Source: CAWGMT01 sp963823675 (GTDB taxonomy: Bacteria > Planctomycetota > Planctomycetia > Isosphaerales > Isosphaeraceae). From it: a DNA stretch of 64,000 bases. The position numbers and the translations under genes are program-made. Below are positions 51,617 to 61,221 of this stretch, piece after piece. The stretch is taken from positions 62,001-126,000 of the forward strand of contig CAWGMT010000004.1 in assembly GCA_963823675.1 (NCBI GenBank). Reading direction: 5' to 3'. The notes under the pieces are model-generated. The model was given only the letters and a program-made list of their open reading frames with translations. It was not told where the DNA came from and made no database searches. The stretch's first letter is position 1; every line of letters begins with the position of its first letter.

Positions 51617-52144
51617 TCAAACGTCCCTCGACCACGCGTCGCCGGCCACCGGCCGAGGCGCCTGGTTCCCGGCTGCCTCGCTCTGGTACCCGGTTTCGGT
51701 CTGTAGGTGCTTGGCGATCAACTGGCTCATGATCGCGAACAACACGGCGGTTGACAGTCCAAAGAACAGGAGGCCGTTGATGGCCTCGAGGGGACCGAGT
51801 AGCCGCCACCGTTCGGACAGCAGGACGTCGCCGTAACCGAGAGCCGTGCAATTTTGGGCGGACAAGTAGAAGGCCGTCTCCAAGGTCGAGACCTGCCCGC
51901 AGAGAAGAAAGAGCACCGCCCAGAGGGCGATCTGGGCCAGGTGCGCAGCCGCCGTGATCGCCGTAACGATCGCCATAACGGCGGTACTCTTCCAGAATCC
52001 CAGCGCGCTGGAACCACTTCGGATCAGCCTCACCACCACACGCACAATAAGTTGCATCGCCGTGCCGTAGACCAGCAGAGTGCTGAAAAGCAGGACCGTG
52101 GCGACCATGAGGGGCAAGATCATTTGCGGGAACTCCACTTCCAT
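51617..52144 (-). CDS. Two-pore-helix type potassium channel family protein
   Basis: This 175-residue ion channel of the Ion_trans_2 type has helices MILPLMVATVLLFSTLLVYG, AVMAIVTAITAAAHLAQIALWAVLFLL and LLFFGLSTAVLFAIMSQLI. The pore loop ETAFYLSAQNCTALGYGDV contains the K+ selectivity filter TALGYGD. One subunit would supply one pore, so a tetramer is expected. There is no RCK ligand-binding domain; the C-terminus is a short charged tail. It starts 6 nt after the HlyD-like stop at 52151, with GAGG before the ATG, so it belongs to the efflux/debranching cluster transcript. Confidence 0.85.
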   Translation of the reverse strand: MEVEFPQMILPLMVATVLLFSTLLVYGTAMQLIVRVVVRLIRSGSSALGFWKSTAVMAIVTAITAAAHLAQIALWAVLFLLCGQVSTLETAFYLSAQNCTALGYGDVLLSERWRLLGPLEAINGLLFFGLSTAVLFAIMSQLIAKHLQTETGYQSEAAGNQAPRPVAGDAWSRDV

Positions 52145-52150
52145 CAGTCC

Positions 52151-53686
52151 TCACTTGCGCCTTGCACCCGATGCGGGTGAGGGCTTGGCGTCCGTCGGGC
52201 CCGCCGGAAGAGGGGCCGATGGATGCAAGACCGCCCCGGCGTGCGGCCCCGTCGGCCGCTCCTTGTAGTACGCGTAGGGGACCACCGACAGGCCGACGAA
52301 CAATGGGACCTTGTCAGGGTCGTAGTCGGTCAGCTCGATGCGGACCGGCAGCCGCTGGACGATCTTCACGTAGTTGCCCGTGGCATTCTGCGGCGGAAGC
52401 AGGGCGAGGGTTTGCCCAGTCCCCATGGTAAAGCCGCTGATGCGGCCCTCGAACTCATGCCGGCTCCCGTACATGTCAACCTCACAGCGCACCCGATGGC
52501 CGATGCGCAAGTCCGCCAGTTGAGTCTCCTTGAAGTTGGCGTCGATCCAGATCTCGTTGAGCGAGCGGACTGCCATCAGGCCCTGCCCCGCGGCGACATT
52601 GTTGCCGGGGTTGACGTTGCGGCTGGTCACCACGCCATCGTTCTCGCTGACGACGTCGCAGTAGCGGAGGTCGAGCTCAGCCAGCACGAGCGCGCGGCGG
52701 GCCTGGTGGAGCTTGGACTCGGTCTGCTTGATAGCGGGTGCCTGGGGAATCAGGTTGGCAAAGATGCGATCGAGATTGCCTTCTGGGTCTTGCTTCAAGA
52801 AGACGTCGAGGGCTTGCATCGGGGTCAACACCCACGACCGGGGAGCGTACCCGAGCAGGGCGGCGCTGCGGTACAATTGTCCCAGCGCCTGCCGAATCGC
52901 CGAGTAGTTCTGGTCGAGGTCGCCCGGGACCTCGCCCAGGTCGCGGCCCGCGGGAGGCTGGGCGGGTAGGCCCAGACCGACTCGCGACGCCAGGACGGCC
53001 TCCAGGGCTTGATCGACAGCCGACTCACCGACCTTGACCGCCTGGCGCCGCTGGTCGAGGTCCTCCTTGCTGATGCCTCCACCCGGCAACAGTTCCTCGC
53101 CCCGCCTGAGGTTGTTCCGCGCGAGCTCCAGAGTCGCCTGCCTGCTCTTCTTGGCCGCGATGTTGGCGCGCAGATTGGCGACTTGGGTGTGGACGTCCTC
53201 GATGGCGCGCTCGAGCTGGAACCGATCGGCCTGAATCTGGGCAAGCAGGCCGCGCGTCTGCACTTCGGCGGCGACTAGGTCCGCCTCGGCCGCCGCCACG
53301 GCGGCCTTCTTGACCTCAACCTGGTCCTCGAAGGGTTCCTTGTCGAGCTGGACCAGCAAGGCCCCTTTCTTCACCCGGTCGTTGTCGTCGACCAACACCC
53401 GGCTGACCTGGCCTGAGACCCGGGGGGCCACCAAGGTCACATGGCCGTTGACGTAAGCGTCATCGGTGGAAACCGTATTCAGCGCCGTTTCCACCTCCGG
53501 CTTCAGGTAATGTCCTCCGACCGCCAGCCCGGCCGTGAGCCCCATCCAGACCAACCATTTTCGCCAGCGGTGTGATGGCAGCCTGGCCTCGGCTGGTTTG
53601 GGCGGTCCGTCTGCCGGCGCCGCCTTCAGAGGATCGGTTCTTGCTTTCGTCATCGTCTTCGTAATCTCATCATGAGTGCTTGCCAT
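52151..53686 (-). CDS. EmrA/HlyD-type membrane fusion protein, copy 1
   Basis: This 511-residue periplasmic adaptor has an N-terminal membrane anchor (WLVWMGLTAGLAVGGHYL), the lipoyl half-motif VNTVSTDDAYVNGHVTLVAPRVSGQV with VLVDDNDRVKKGALLVQLD, and a long coiled-coil hairpin (residues about 130-330). The second lipoyl half is LRYCDVVSENDGVVTSRNVNPGNNVAAGQGLMAV. The barrel domain is IWIDANFKETQLADLRIGHRV, with MGTGQTLALLPPQNATGNYVKIVQRLPVRIEL. NxTGNxxKIVQR is typical of EmrA. It is co-oriented with an EmrB-like exporter and a second adaptor. No TolC-type outer-membrane gene is in the window. The family exports drugs or lipophilic compounds; substrate unknown. Confidence 0.92.
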   Translation of the reverse strand: MASTHDEITKTMTKARTDPLKAAPADGPPKPAEARLPSHRWRKWLVWMGLTAGLAVGGHYLKPEVETALNTVSTDDAYVNGHVTLVAPRVSGQVSRVLVDDNDRVKKGALLVQLDKEPFEDQVEVKKAAVAAAEADLVAAEVQTRGLLAQIQADRFQLERAIEDVHTQVANLRANIAAKKSRQATLELARNNLRRGEELLPGGGISKEDLDQRRQAVKVGESAVDQALEAVLASRVGLGLPAQPPAGRDLGEVPGDLDQNYSAIRQALGQLYRSAALLGYAPRSWVLTPMQALDVFLKQDPEGNLDRIFANLIPQAPAIKQTESKLHQARRALVLAELDLRYCDVVSENDGVVTSRNVNPGNNVAAGQGLMAVRSLNEIWIDANFKETQLADLRIGHRVRCEVDMYGSRHEFEGRISGFTMGTGQTLALLPPQNATGNYVKIVQRLPVRIELTDYDPDKVPLFVGLSVVPYAYYKERPTGPHAGAVLHPSAPLPAGPTDAKPSPASGARRK

Positions 53687-53722
53687 GTAGGTGTTTCCTT
53701 TCGAGTCGGTCGTATCCGATGG

Positions 53723-55942
53723 TCATGACGATCGGTTCTCATCGGGTTGGGTTCGGGATTGTGGAGCGGGAGCGAGCGAGCCCGGCGGGTTATTAATTCC
53801 ACCGGGTCGTCGCGCAGAGCCGTCTCCTCCCACGAGGACGACGACCGAGCGCGGCAGTACCCGGTAGCGCAGGGAGGCCACCGCGGCCTCCTCCCCGGGC
53901 TCCGCGATGTCGAAGGGGCTGTCGAGGCCTGTATCGATCGCACGACGCCAGCCGCCCGCGGGGCTCTCCTGAATCTCGAAGGCGAGCGGCTCGTGGTACG
54001 CGTTGATCATGACGTAGAGGTCGTAGTCGTCTCGCGACGCCCCGTGCAAGCAATACGCGAGGCTGTGCGAATCGAACGACAGGTCAACGTCCGGCCCGAC
54101 GCCGCACCAGCGGACATCGTTGCGCCAGAAGCGCGGTCGGCCGATGCTCGGATGAGCCTTGCGGAAGGCGATCATCCGCTTCGCGAAGCGGTGAAAGTCG
54201 GCATGCCGGTCGATGCACGTCCAGTCGAGCCATGATATCTCGTTGTCCTGGTTGTAAGGATTGTTGTTGCCGCGCTGAGTCCGCAGGAATTCGTCCCCGG
54301 CGGCGAACATCGGTACCCCGTTCGCCAGCATCACCAGGCAGAAGAAGTTCTTCGCCTGCCGCTGGCGCAGGGACATCACCGCGACGGGCACGTCCTCGTC
54401 TCCCTCCCAGCCGCAGTTCCAGCTCAGGTTCTCGGCGGTCCCGTCGGTGTTGCCGTGGCCGTTGGGCCAGTTGCGTTTCTCGTTGTAGCAGACGGCGTCG
54501 TAGAGGGTGAAGCCGTCGTGGCACGTGACGTAATTCACGGTCTCGAGAGGCCGGTGTGCCTCGCCGGGGTTATCGGGGAACAGGTCGTCGCTGCCGTAGA
54601 GCCGGAGCATGAGCGCCCCAACCATGCCGGGATCGCCGCGGACGAACCGGCGGACATCGTCCCGGAACCGGCCGTTCCACTGGCACCACCCCGGCCCGGG
54701 GAACCGCGTCCCGAGCAGATACGCCCAGCCGGCATCCCAGGGCTCAGCGATCAGGTGGGCGTGGCGGAGGATCGGGTCGGTGCGGATGGCGGCCAGGAGC
54801 GAGGAGTCTGCCGTCTCGAGCGTGCCGTCTGGGCCGCGAGCTAGCACGGAGGCGAGGTCGAAGCGGAAGCCGTCAACGTGCATCTCCGTCACCCAATGGC
54901 GCAGGCTCTCGAGGATCAACGACCAGGTGCAGATGCTGGCACAGTCCAGAGTGTTGCCGCAGCCGGTGTAGTCGCGGTACATCGCCCGCGGGTCGTCGGA
55001 CATCACGTAAAAGGCCGCGTTGTCAATCCCGCGATAGCTATAGGTCGGCCCGTCCGGGCCGGCCTCGGCCGTGTGGTTGTAAACGACGTCGAGGATGACC
55101 TGGATGTCCGCCGCGTGCAGGGCGCGGACCATCGCCCGGAACTCGTCGCGGGAGGCCTCGGCGTCCGCCGCATAGCCGGCGTGCGGGGCGAAGAAGTTCA
55201 GGGTCATGTAGCCCCAGTAACTGCCCTCCTGGGGGTCGAACTGCTGCACGGGGAGCAGCTCGACCATGGTGATTCCCAGCTCCTTCAGATAAGGAATCTT
55301 GTCGATCAAACCGGCGAAGGTGCCTCTGCGCTCTGGCGGGACGCCGCTGTTGGGATTCCGCGTGAAGCCGCGGATGTGCATCTCGTAGATGATCGCGGTG
55401 GCCGGCTGAATTGGCGGCGTCCTGTCGGGAACCGGGTCGGGGCTCGGCCCCGGTCGCGGCAGGACACCCAGCGGTGCCTTGCCCAGGTTCGAGCCCGGGC
55501 GCCTCGCGGCCTCGCGATCGAACTCCGGCGGGAAGAAGACCTCCCTCGCCAAGGGGTCGAGCAGGACCTTCTCCGGGTCGTAGGCATGCCACAGGCCCGG
55601 CCCGGCGGTGCGGGGACCGTCGATCCGGTAGGCGTAGTACCGCGCCTCGCCGATATCCCCGCCCAGCCGGCAATGCCAGACCCTCCAGGTCTTGTTCACC
55701 CGCGGATCCAGGCGGAATTCGAGGAGCGGCCGGGCGAGATCGTCCTCGGCGAACAGCAATAGCACCACGTTCTCGGCGTGCTCGGCATAGAGCATGAAGT
55801 TGTAGGCTTGGTCCGCCTCGATCCATGACGCTCCCGGCGGAAGGATCGTCCCTTCGGACCGGGCGACGATCGCCGCCGGGGGATGAACCTGACCGCGGCG
55901 TGCCTGCCGATTCGACGCGATGAGAGTGGTTTCCGCTGTCAT
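53723..55942 (-). CDS. glgX: Glycogen debranching enzyme (GlgX-type isoamylase, GH13_11)
   Basis: This 739-residue enzyme hydrolyses alpha-1,6 branches of glycogen-like chains. An N-terminal CBM48-like domain (about 30-130) leads to the catalytic barrel. The four conserved regions are present: DVVYNH (285-290), GFRFDLAS with nucleophile Asp362, IAEPWD with acid Glu400, and YVTCHDGFTLYD with Asp476. It also has YDAVCYNEKRNWPNGH and NQDNEISWLDW, which are GlgX signatures. The C-terminal tail after about 700 is Ser/Pro/Gly-rich. It is surrounded by transport genes rather than glycogen genes, and all run on one strand with short gaps (36 nt to the adaptor). Confidence 0.93.
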   Translation of the reverse strand: MTAETTLIASNRQARRGQVHPPAAIVARSEGTILPPGASWIEADQAYNFMLYAEHAENVVLLLFAEDDLARPLLEFRLDPRVNKTWRVWHCRLGGDIGEARYYAYRIDGPRTAGPGLWHAYDPEKVLLDPLAREVFFPPEFDREAARRPGSNLGKAPLGVLPRPGPSPDPVPDRTPPIQPATAIIYEMHIRGFTRNPNSGVPPERRGTFAGLIDKIPYLKELGITMVELLPVQQFDPQEGSYWGYMTLNFFAPHAGYAADAEASRDEFRAMVRALHAADIQVILDVVYNHTAEAGPDGPTYSYRGIDNAAFYVMSDDPRAMYRDYTGCGNTLDCASICTWSLILESLRHWVTEMHVDGFRFDLASVLARGPDGTLETADSSLLAAIRTDPILRHAHLIAEPWDAGWAYLLGTRFPGPGWCQWNGRFRDDVRRFVRGDPGMVGALMLRLYGSDDLFPDNPGEAHRPLETVNYVTCHDGFTLYDAVCYNEKRNWPNGHGNTDGTAENLSWNCGWEGDEDVPVAVMSLRQRQAKNFFCLVMLANGVPMFAAGDEFLRTQRGNNNPYNQDNEISWLDWTCIDRHADFHRFAKRMIAFRKAHPSIGRPRFWRNDVRWCGVGPDVDLSFDSHSLAYCLHGASRDDYDLYVMINAYHEPLAFEIQESPAGGWRRAIDTGLDSPFDIAEPGEEAAVASLRYRVLPRSVVVLVGGDGSARRPGGINNPPGSLAPAPQSRTQPDENRSS

Positions 55943-56007
55943 GGAAATCGCCGGACGCTGCCGGCCCCTAGGAGGATCGTGGAGGTCTCGGATCGAGGGA
56001 TCGCAGC

Positions 56008-56607
56008 CTAAAGCTGTCCGAGCGGCCCCGCGGGCGAGGAGTCGATCGGATGGCCGGCCTCGGGATAGCGGCCTAGCCCGAGTTTCAGGAGCGCCTGATA
56101 ATCCTGCATGGCTCCCTTGATGAACTCGTCGGCGAAGCCGACCGCGCGGGCCGCATCCACGGCCGCGGTGAAGGCCTCCCTCGCCGCGAGGTCGGCCGCC
56201 ACATTCGCCAGTTGCGGGAAGGCGTTCGGCTCTCGCGTGCCCATCACGCTGACTTCCGCCGGCTCGTCACGCAGGCCGACGCCTTCCGTCGCAACCGCGG
56301 CCGCGTGGGCCGTCCACACGACCGCGGCCAACGCCGTCTCGCGCACGTACTCGCCCTGCGCGATCGCCCGAGCGTCCTCGACCTCCTGTATCACGGGTGG
56401 CACGGCTCGAGTCGGTGAGCCCCTCGCGAAGTCCTCCGCCAGGCGGATGGCGCCGTCGATGGCCGTCCGATACCGATCCCTGTCCTCGTGGCCATCGGGA
56501 AGGAAGCTCACGGATGCCACTCGCCGGGCGCAGCGGGCGGCCAGGGCGACGATCGCCCGGAGCGGCAGCTTCTTCAGGTCTTCCGTTGAAAGATTCGGGA
56601 CGATCAT
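56008..56607 (-). CDS. Conserved hypothetical protein, alpha-helical
   Basis: This 199-residue protein has an ATG at 56607 preceded by GGAGAGG. It opens with MIVPNLSTEDLKKLPLRAIVALAARCARRVASV, then several Ala-rich helices (VPPVIQEVEDARAIAQGEY, LANVAADLAAREAFTAAVDAARAVG, AMQDYQALLKLGLG). There is no signal peptide or membrane segment. The opening LRAIVALAARCARRV recurs in planctomycete hypotheticals. I see no catalytic motif. It lies between the MFS exporter and glgX genes on the same strand. Confidence 0.72.
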   Translation of the reverse strand: MIVPNLSTEDLKKLPLRAIVALAARCARRVASVSFLPDGHEDRDRYRTAIDGAIRLAEDFARGSPTRAVPPVIQEVEDARAIAQGEYVRETALAAVVWTAHAAAVATEGVGLRDEPAEVSVMGTREPNAFPQLANVAADLAAREAFTAAVDAARAVGFADEFIKGAMQDYQALLKLGLGRYPEAGHPIDSSPAGPLGQL

Positions 56608-56874
56608 GATTCGCCTCTCCCAGATGGGGACGGACACCGGGTCGCAGCTAGGGACGGACACCGAGAAGCGGCTAGTATTGGCGTCGAACCGCTGCGGGTA
56701 GTGTCTGGTGTCATGCCACGAACAGCAAGAGTAGCACCTGTGGGGTTTGTTCACCACTTCCTCAACCGATCAGCGGGGTGGTCGCACCTTTTCCATAAGA
56801 CTGCGTCGCCGTTTCCGTCCTCCTTGTCGATTTCGGCCATGGCTCACCTCGATTTCGCGCCTTCGGTTGATGGC

Positions 56875-58485
56875 CTACTCCCCGCCGACGAGCTCCCCCG
56901 GCTCGGCCACGGAGCGCTTCATCAGGAGCACCAGGAAGACGAGCCCCAGGCTCAGGAGGGCGAACAGCCAGAAGACGTCAAAGAAGGCCAGGGACGCCGC
57001 CTGCTGCTGGCGAAGGTCGCCAAGCGACTCGAGGGTCATCTGCCGCGACCGGGTCAGATCGCCCGTGTACTGCATGAAGTAGGCTTGACCTTGATTGAAG
57101 AAGGACTGCACTTTTTGGTTCAGCGGGCTGAGGTTCTCGCCCACGCGGGCCAGGTGGAACTGCTCGCGCCGCTGCTCGATGATCTTGTTGATCGACATGC
57201 CCACGCTGCCCCCCTCGTTGCGGAGCAGGGCGAACAGGCCGACCGCCGCCCCGCGCAGGTGGGGGGGGGTGTATCGGAAGGCCGCCACGTTGATCGGGGC
57301 GAAGATCATCGACAGGCCGCAGATCAACACTACCCGCGGCCAGATCACCTGCCCCGAGCTGATGTACAGGTTCATCCGCGCCATCCAGTAGCACCCGGCC
57401 GCCATGACGAGCAGTCCGCCCGCGATCAGCCAGCGGGCGTCGGTGCCCCGGCCGACGAGGACGCCGACGACGAGCATCACCAGGATGGAGAAGACGCCGG
57501 AGGGCGACATCACCAGGCCGGAGACGAAGGCGTCGTAGCCGAACAGGGACTGGAGCAGGGAAGGCAGGCAGACGCTGGCGCCGTAGAGGACGCCGTAGGC
57601 GCAGAAGATGATGACGCTGGAGGCCGCGAGGTTGCGCTCGCCCAGCGGCCGGAAGTTGACCACCGGGTTGGCGATCCTCAGCTCCCGGAAGACCAGGGCG
57701 CCCCCGCAGACGACGAACAGGACGGCCAGCGTCTGGGCCTGCCAGAAGGGGTCGTTGTACCAGTCCCACTCCTGTCCCTTGCTGAGCAGGACTTCCCAGC
57801 AAGCCATCGCCAGGGCGAGCAGCCCCAGGCCGATGTAGTCGAAGTTAAGCGGCCGGCGACTCAGCTCCACCCGCTCCTTCTTGAGGTATTCCGGGTCCTC
57901 GACCGCGAAGTGGCACATGAGGTAGCCGACAAGGCCGATCGGGAGGTTGATGAGGAAGATCCAGCGCCAGTTGTAGTTGACCGTGATGTAGCCGCCCAAC
58001 GTCGGGCCGATGACCGGTGCGGTCAGCCCCGCCACTCCGAACACCGTCATGGCCGTCCCCTGCTTCTCGGGGGGGAATCCGTCGATCAGGATCCCCTGGC
58101 TGGCGGGCTGGAGCCCGCCGCCGGCGATGCCCTGGATCACCCGGAAGAGGATCAGTTGCTCGAGACTCGTGGCAAGGCCGCAGAGCACCGAGGCGGCGGT
58201 GAAGACGGCGATCGAGAGGAGGAAGTACCTGCGGCGGCCAAGGTGGGCCGAGAGCCAACCCGTGATCGGCAGGATGGTGGCGTTGGCCGCCAAATAGCTG
58301 GTCATGACCCAGTCGCTGTCGTTCATCGTCGCCGACAGGCCGCCGGCGATGTAGCGCATCGACGCGGTGGCGATCGTGGTGTCGAGGATCTCCATGAACG
58401 TGGGGATCACCACGGCCGTGGCGACGATCCAGGGGTTGACTGCCGGGCGGCTGACCGCGGTCGGCGTGAGGGCCACGCTGCTCAT
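56875..58485 (-). CDS. DHA2-family (EmrB/QacA) 14-helix multidrug exporter
   Basis: This 536-residue major facilitator has its start at 58485 with an AAGGAG site. Family motifs are ATAVVIPTFMEILDTTI (motif D1), TSYLAANATILPITGWLSAHLGRRRYFL (motif A), FRVIQGIAGGGLQPASQ (motif B), TVFGVAGLTAPVIGPTLGGYI (motif C) and WRWIFLINLPIG. Fourteen hydrophobic segments can be counted. A hydrophilic loop (INKIIEQRREQFHLARVGENL) precedes the last helix, as in EmrB. It pairs with the adaptor genes either side to form an EmrAB-like proton-driven efflux pump. Confidence 0.93.
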   Translation of the reverse strand: MSSVALTPTAVSRPAVNPWIVATAVVIPTFMEILDTTIATASMRYIAGGLSATMNDSDWVMTSYLAANATILPITGWLSAHLGRRRYFLLSIAVFTAASVLCGLATSLEQLILFRVIQGIAGGGLQPASQGILIDGFPPEKQGTAMTVFGVAGLTAPVIGPTLGGYITVNYNWRWIFLINLPIGLVGYLMCHFAVEDPEYLKKERVELSRRPLNFDYIGLGLLALAMACWEVLLSKGQEWDWYNDPFWQAQTLAVLFVVCGGALVFRELRIANPVVNFRPLGERNLAASSVIIFCAYGVLYGASVCLPSLLQSLFGYDAFVSGLVMSPSGVFSILVMLVVGVLVGRGTDARWLIAGGLLVMAAGCYWMARMNLYISSGQVIWPRVVLICGLSMIFAPINVAAFRYTPPHLRGAAVGLFALLRNEGGSVGMSINKIIEQRREQFHLARVGENLSPLNQKVQSFFNQGQAYFMQYTGDLTRSRQMTLESLGDLRQQQAASLAFFDVFWLFALLSLGLVFLVLLMKRSVAEPGELVGGE

Positions 58486-58547
58486 GACAGGGCTCCTTCG
58501 GGATGATCGGGTGACGGATGCACTGAAGACCAACGTTGTTCGATCCT

Positions 58548-60195
58548 TCATCCATCGAGGGCCGCCGCGGCCCTCGGGAGTGGGGGCCGCCGGTCGCGAG
58601 GCTCCCCGGCGGTGGGCGCGGTGGGGCCTCGCGGACGCGGGCGATGCGGCTGCAAGACATCACCGGCGTGCGGCCCCGTGGCCGGCTCCTTGTAATACAC
58701 GTAGGGGGTGACAGAGACGCCGACGAACAGGGGGGCCTTGTCCGGGTCGTAGTCGGTCAGTTCGACGCGGACGGGGAGCCGCTGGACGATCTTCACGAAG
58801 TTGCCCGTGGCGTTCTGCGCAGGCAGCAGCGACAAGGTCTGGCCCGTCCCCATGGTGAAGCCGGTGATGCGGCCCTCGAATTCACGTCGGCCGCCGTACA
58901 TGTCCACCTCGCAGCGCACCCGCTGTCCGATCCGCAGGTCCGCCAGTTGGGTCTCCTTGAAGTTGGCGTCGACCCAGATCTCGGTGAGCGAGCGTACGGC
59001 CATCAGGCTCTGACCGGCGGAGACGTGGTTGCCGGGGTTGACGCTGCGGCCGCTCACCACGCCGTCGATCTCGCTGACGATGTCGCAGTAGCGGAGATCC
59101 AGCTCGGCCTCGGCGAGGTCGCGCACGGCCTGTAGTCGCTTCGCCTCGGCCTGCCGGACCGCGGGCGCCTCCGGCACCATCTGCTCCAGGATCCGATCGA
59201 TGTTCCCCTGCCTTGTCGCGCCGGGCGAACTCGTCGAGGGCCTGCTGGGGCGTTTGGGAGACGGAGACGAGGGGGAGGCCGAGCTGCGCCAGGCTCTGGT
59301 TGACATCGGCCAGCGCCTGGCGGACCCCGGAGAAGGTCTGGTTGATGTCGGCGGGGACGTCCGTCAGCTCGCCCTTCTCGGGGTGCGGGGCGAGGCCCAG
59401 CGCGACCCGCGCCTCATGGACTTCCTCGAGGGCCTGCTTGACCGCGGCCGCGGCCGTCCGCTCGGCCTCGCGGCGCTGATCGAATTCCTCCCGCGCGATC
59501 GCGTGGCGGGCGAGAAGCGCGTCCGCCCGTATGAAGTCGGCACGGGCGCGCTCGAAGGACGCCTCCTTGCTCCGCAGGGCCGCGACCCGGGCCCGGAGCA
59601 GCGCGACCGAGTCGTCGACATCTTCGATCGACCTCTGGAGCTTCCAGCGCAGGCTGCCGGCCTGAGCCAGGATGCCCCGGACCTGCGACCGTGCGGTCAA
59701 GAGCTCGGCCTCGGCGGCGACCAGGGCCGCCTTCTTGATTTCGACCTGGACCTGGTACGGCTCCTTGTCGAGCTGGACCAGCAGGTCCCCCTTCTTCACG
59801 TGTTCGTTGTCGTCCACCAGGACGTGGCTGACCTGTCCGGCGACGCGGGGGGCCACGTAGGTCACGTGGCCGTTGACGTAGGCGTCATCGGTGGAGACCG
59901 TGTCCAGCATCTTCTTCACGGTCGGGGCCAGGAAGTATGCCCCGAGCGCCAGGCCGGCCACGGCCCCGGCCCAGAGCAGCGCCTTCCGCCGGGGGTGCGA
60001 TGTCGGCACGGACGCCGGGGGCGATGCGGCCGGAGAGGGATCGGTCGACACGTCCGCGGCACGGTGGTCCGGATGAGTCGTTGCACCGGCAGGCGGCGGA
60101 CGCGAGTCATCCCCCGCCTCGGCGAGTGCAACCCCGACACGCAACGACCCTGCCCCGTTTGCGGGTTCCCAACGGCGATCATCGGTGCTTCCCAT
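58548..60195 (-). CDS. EmrA/HlyD-type membrane fusion protein, copy 2 (frameshift near 59213)
   Basis: From the ATG at 60195 (MGSTDDRRWEP) come a Pro/Ala-rich N-terminus, an anchor helix (LLWAGAVAGLALGAYFLA) and VSTDDAYVNGHVTYVAPRVAGQV, then a coiled-coil hairpin. After FARRDKA the frame is lost; removing one base restores QGNIDRILEQMVPEAPAVRQ, then LRYCDIVSEIDGVVSGRSVN, IWVDANFKETQLADLRIGQRV and NATGNFVKIVQRLPVRVEL. The corrected length is 548 residues. It is a close paralogue of the 52151-53686 protein and sits 63 nt upstream of the MFS exporter, so it is the more likely direct partner. Confidence 0.9.
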
Positions 60196-60293
60196 GTTGG
60201 TGCTTTCCCTTTCAGTCAGTCGGTTAAGCGAGGATTGAAGCATAGCTATCGGACGACACGCGCGATCCGCAGGGGGATGGCGTCCCTGGAGGG

Positions 60294-60872
60294 TCACGGC
60301 GCCCGATCCGCGTGCGCCCCGACGGGATGCCCCGAGGCGCCGGATGCGAGGCGGTGTGGTCTACTCTGGAGCCGAATCGGCAACGGATCGGCGGGCGTCT
60401 CATCCGGATTCGGCCCGGACCATGGGCCGGACGCCTCCGTCGAGACGCCGCCCGAGGCGGATACCGACAGGCCGCCCCGATGGACCTGCTCGGGGGGCAA
60501 GACGTAGGACCGGTCCCCCGACACACTACTGATGAGGGACGCGGCACGGCGGGCGTCGTTGACGACGGTGTTGCGCGTGACCAGAGCGATGATCGGGGCG
60601 ACGGCGTCGTTGGCGCCCGAGCCGACGACGATCGGCCCGGCGGCTCCCGCGTTGCCATTGCCGTTGCCCGGCTGCATGCCGGAGATCCCCGCCGGGCCCG
60701 TCATGACGAACGACGCGGGGATGAGGGCGCCGGGGAACGCAATCGTCAGGACGTAACCATTGGTTGTCAGCACGATCACGGGACCCAGACCCGGGTTGGG
60801 GATGACCGGCACGAGACGATCCTCCAGCACGCAGTCCCGGAGGTCGGGACAATACTTCAATTGCGCCTTCAT
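60294..60872 (-). CDS. Small protein with LEDRLVPV motif
   Basis: This 192-residue product has an ATG at 60872 and GGAG upstream. The N-terminus CPDLRDCVLEDRLVPVIPN contains an LE-R-L-P sequence like the LEPRxLxS motif of planctomycete surface proteins. A short beta-rich segment follows (VIVLTTNGYVLTIAFPGAL, SFVMTGPAGISGM), then an Asn/Gly-rich turn and a tail of R, P and S. The tail after about 110 is low-complexity and may be out of frame. Its function is unknown; an extracytoplasmic role is inferred from the motif. It is the first gene of the efflux cluster after the kinase. Confidence 0.6.
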   Translation of the reverse strand: MKAQLKYCPDLRDCVLEDRLVPVIPNPGLGPVIVLTTNGYVLTIAFPGALIPASFVMTGPAGISGMQPGNGNGNAGAAGPIVVGSGANDAVAPIIALVTRNTVVNDARRAASLISSVSGDRSYVLPPEQVHRGGLSVSASGGVSTEASGPWSGPNPDETPADPLPIRLQSRPHRLASGASGHPVGAHADRAP

Positions 60873-61221
60873 CGTTTCATCTCCAGGAAACACGGAGTGG
60901 CAGCGGGGATCGGCCCGGGATCACTCTCGTGCCGGGGTGCGAGATCGGACGGACTCCGGAGCCCCTGACCGGTCTAGATTCGACCGACCGAGGTGGTGAC
61001 CACGCCCGGCAGTCCGAATCGGACCGAAGCCCGGCGGCCGGGGCGATCGCGTCGATCGCTCTCCTCCCCCGCTGAATAACTGAGAGTGGGTACTGGACAC
61101 CGTCAGGCGAGAAATCTCCCGCCTCGATTAGCGCCGCCCGTGGGCCGACGCGAATGGAAGCGCGAGTCGTGGGCGACTCGGGAAGAGTTAATCGACCGTG
61201 TGCTGCACGCTGGCCTGATGC
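60873..61221. other. Intergenic, nothing recognised
   Basis: This 350-nt stretch lies between the kinase stop and the LE-motif gene. Frames here are Arg-rich shadows. No promoter or hairpin is convincing. Confidence 0.5.
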
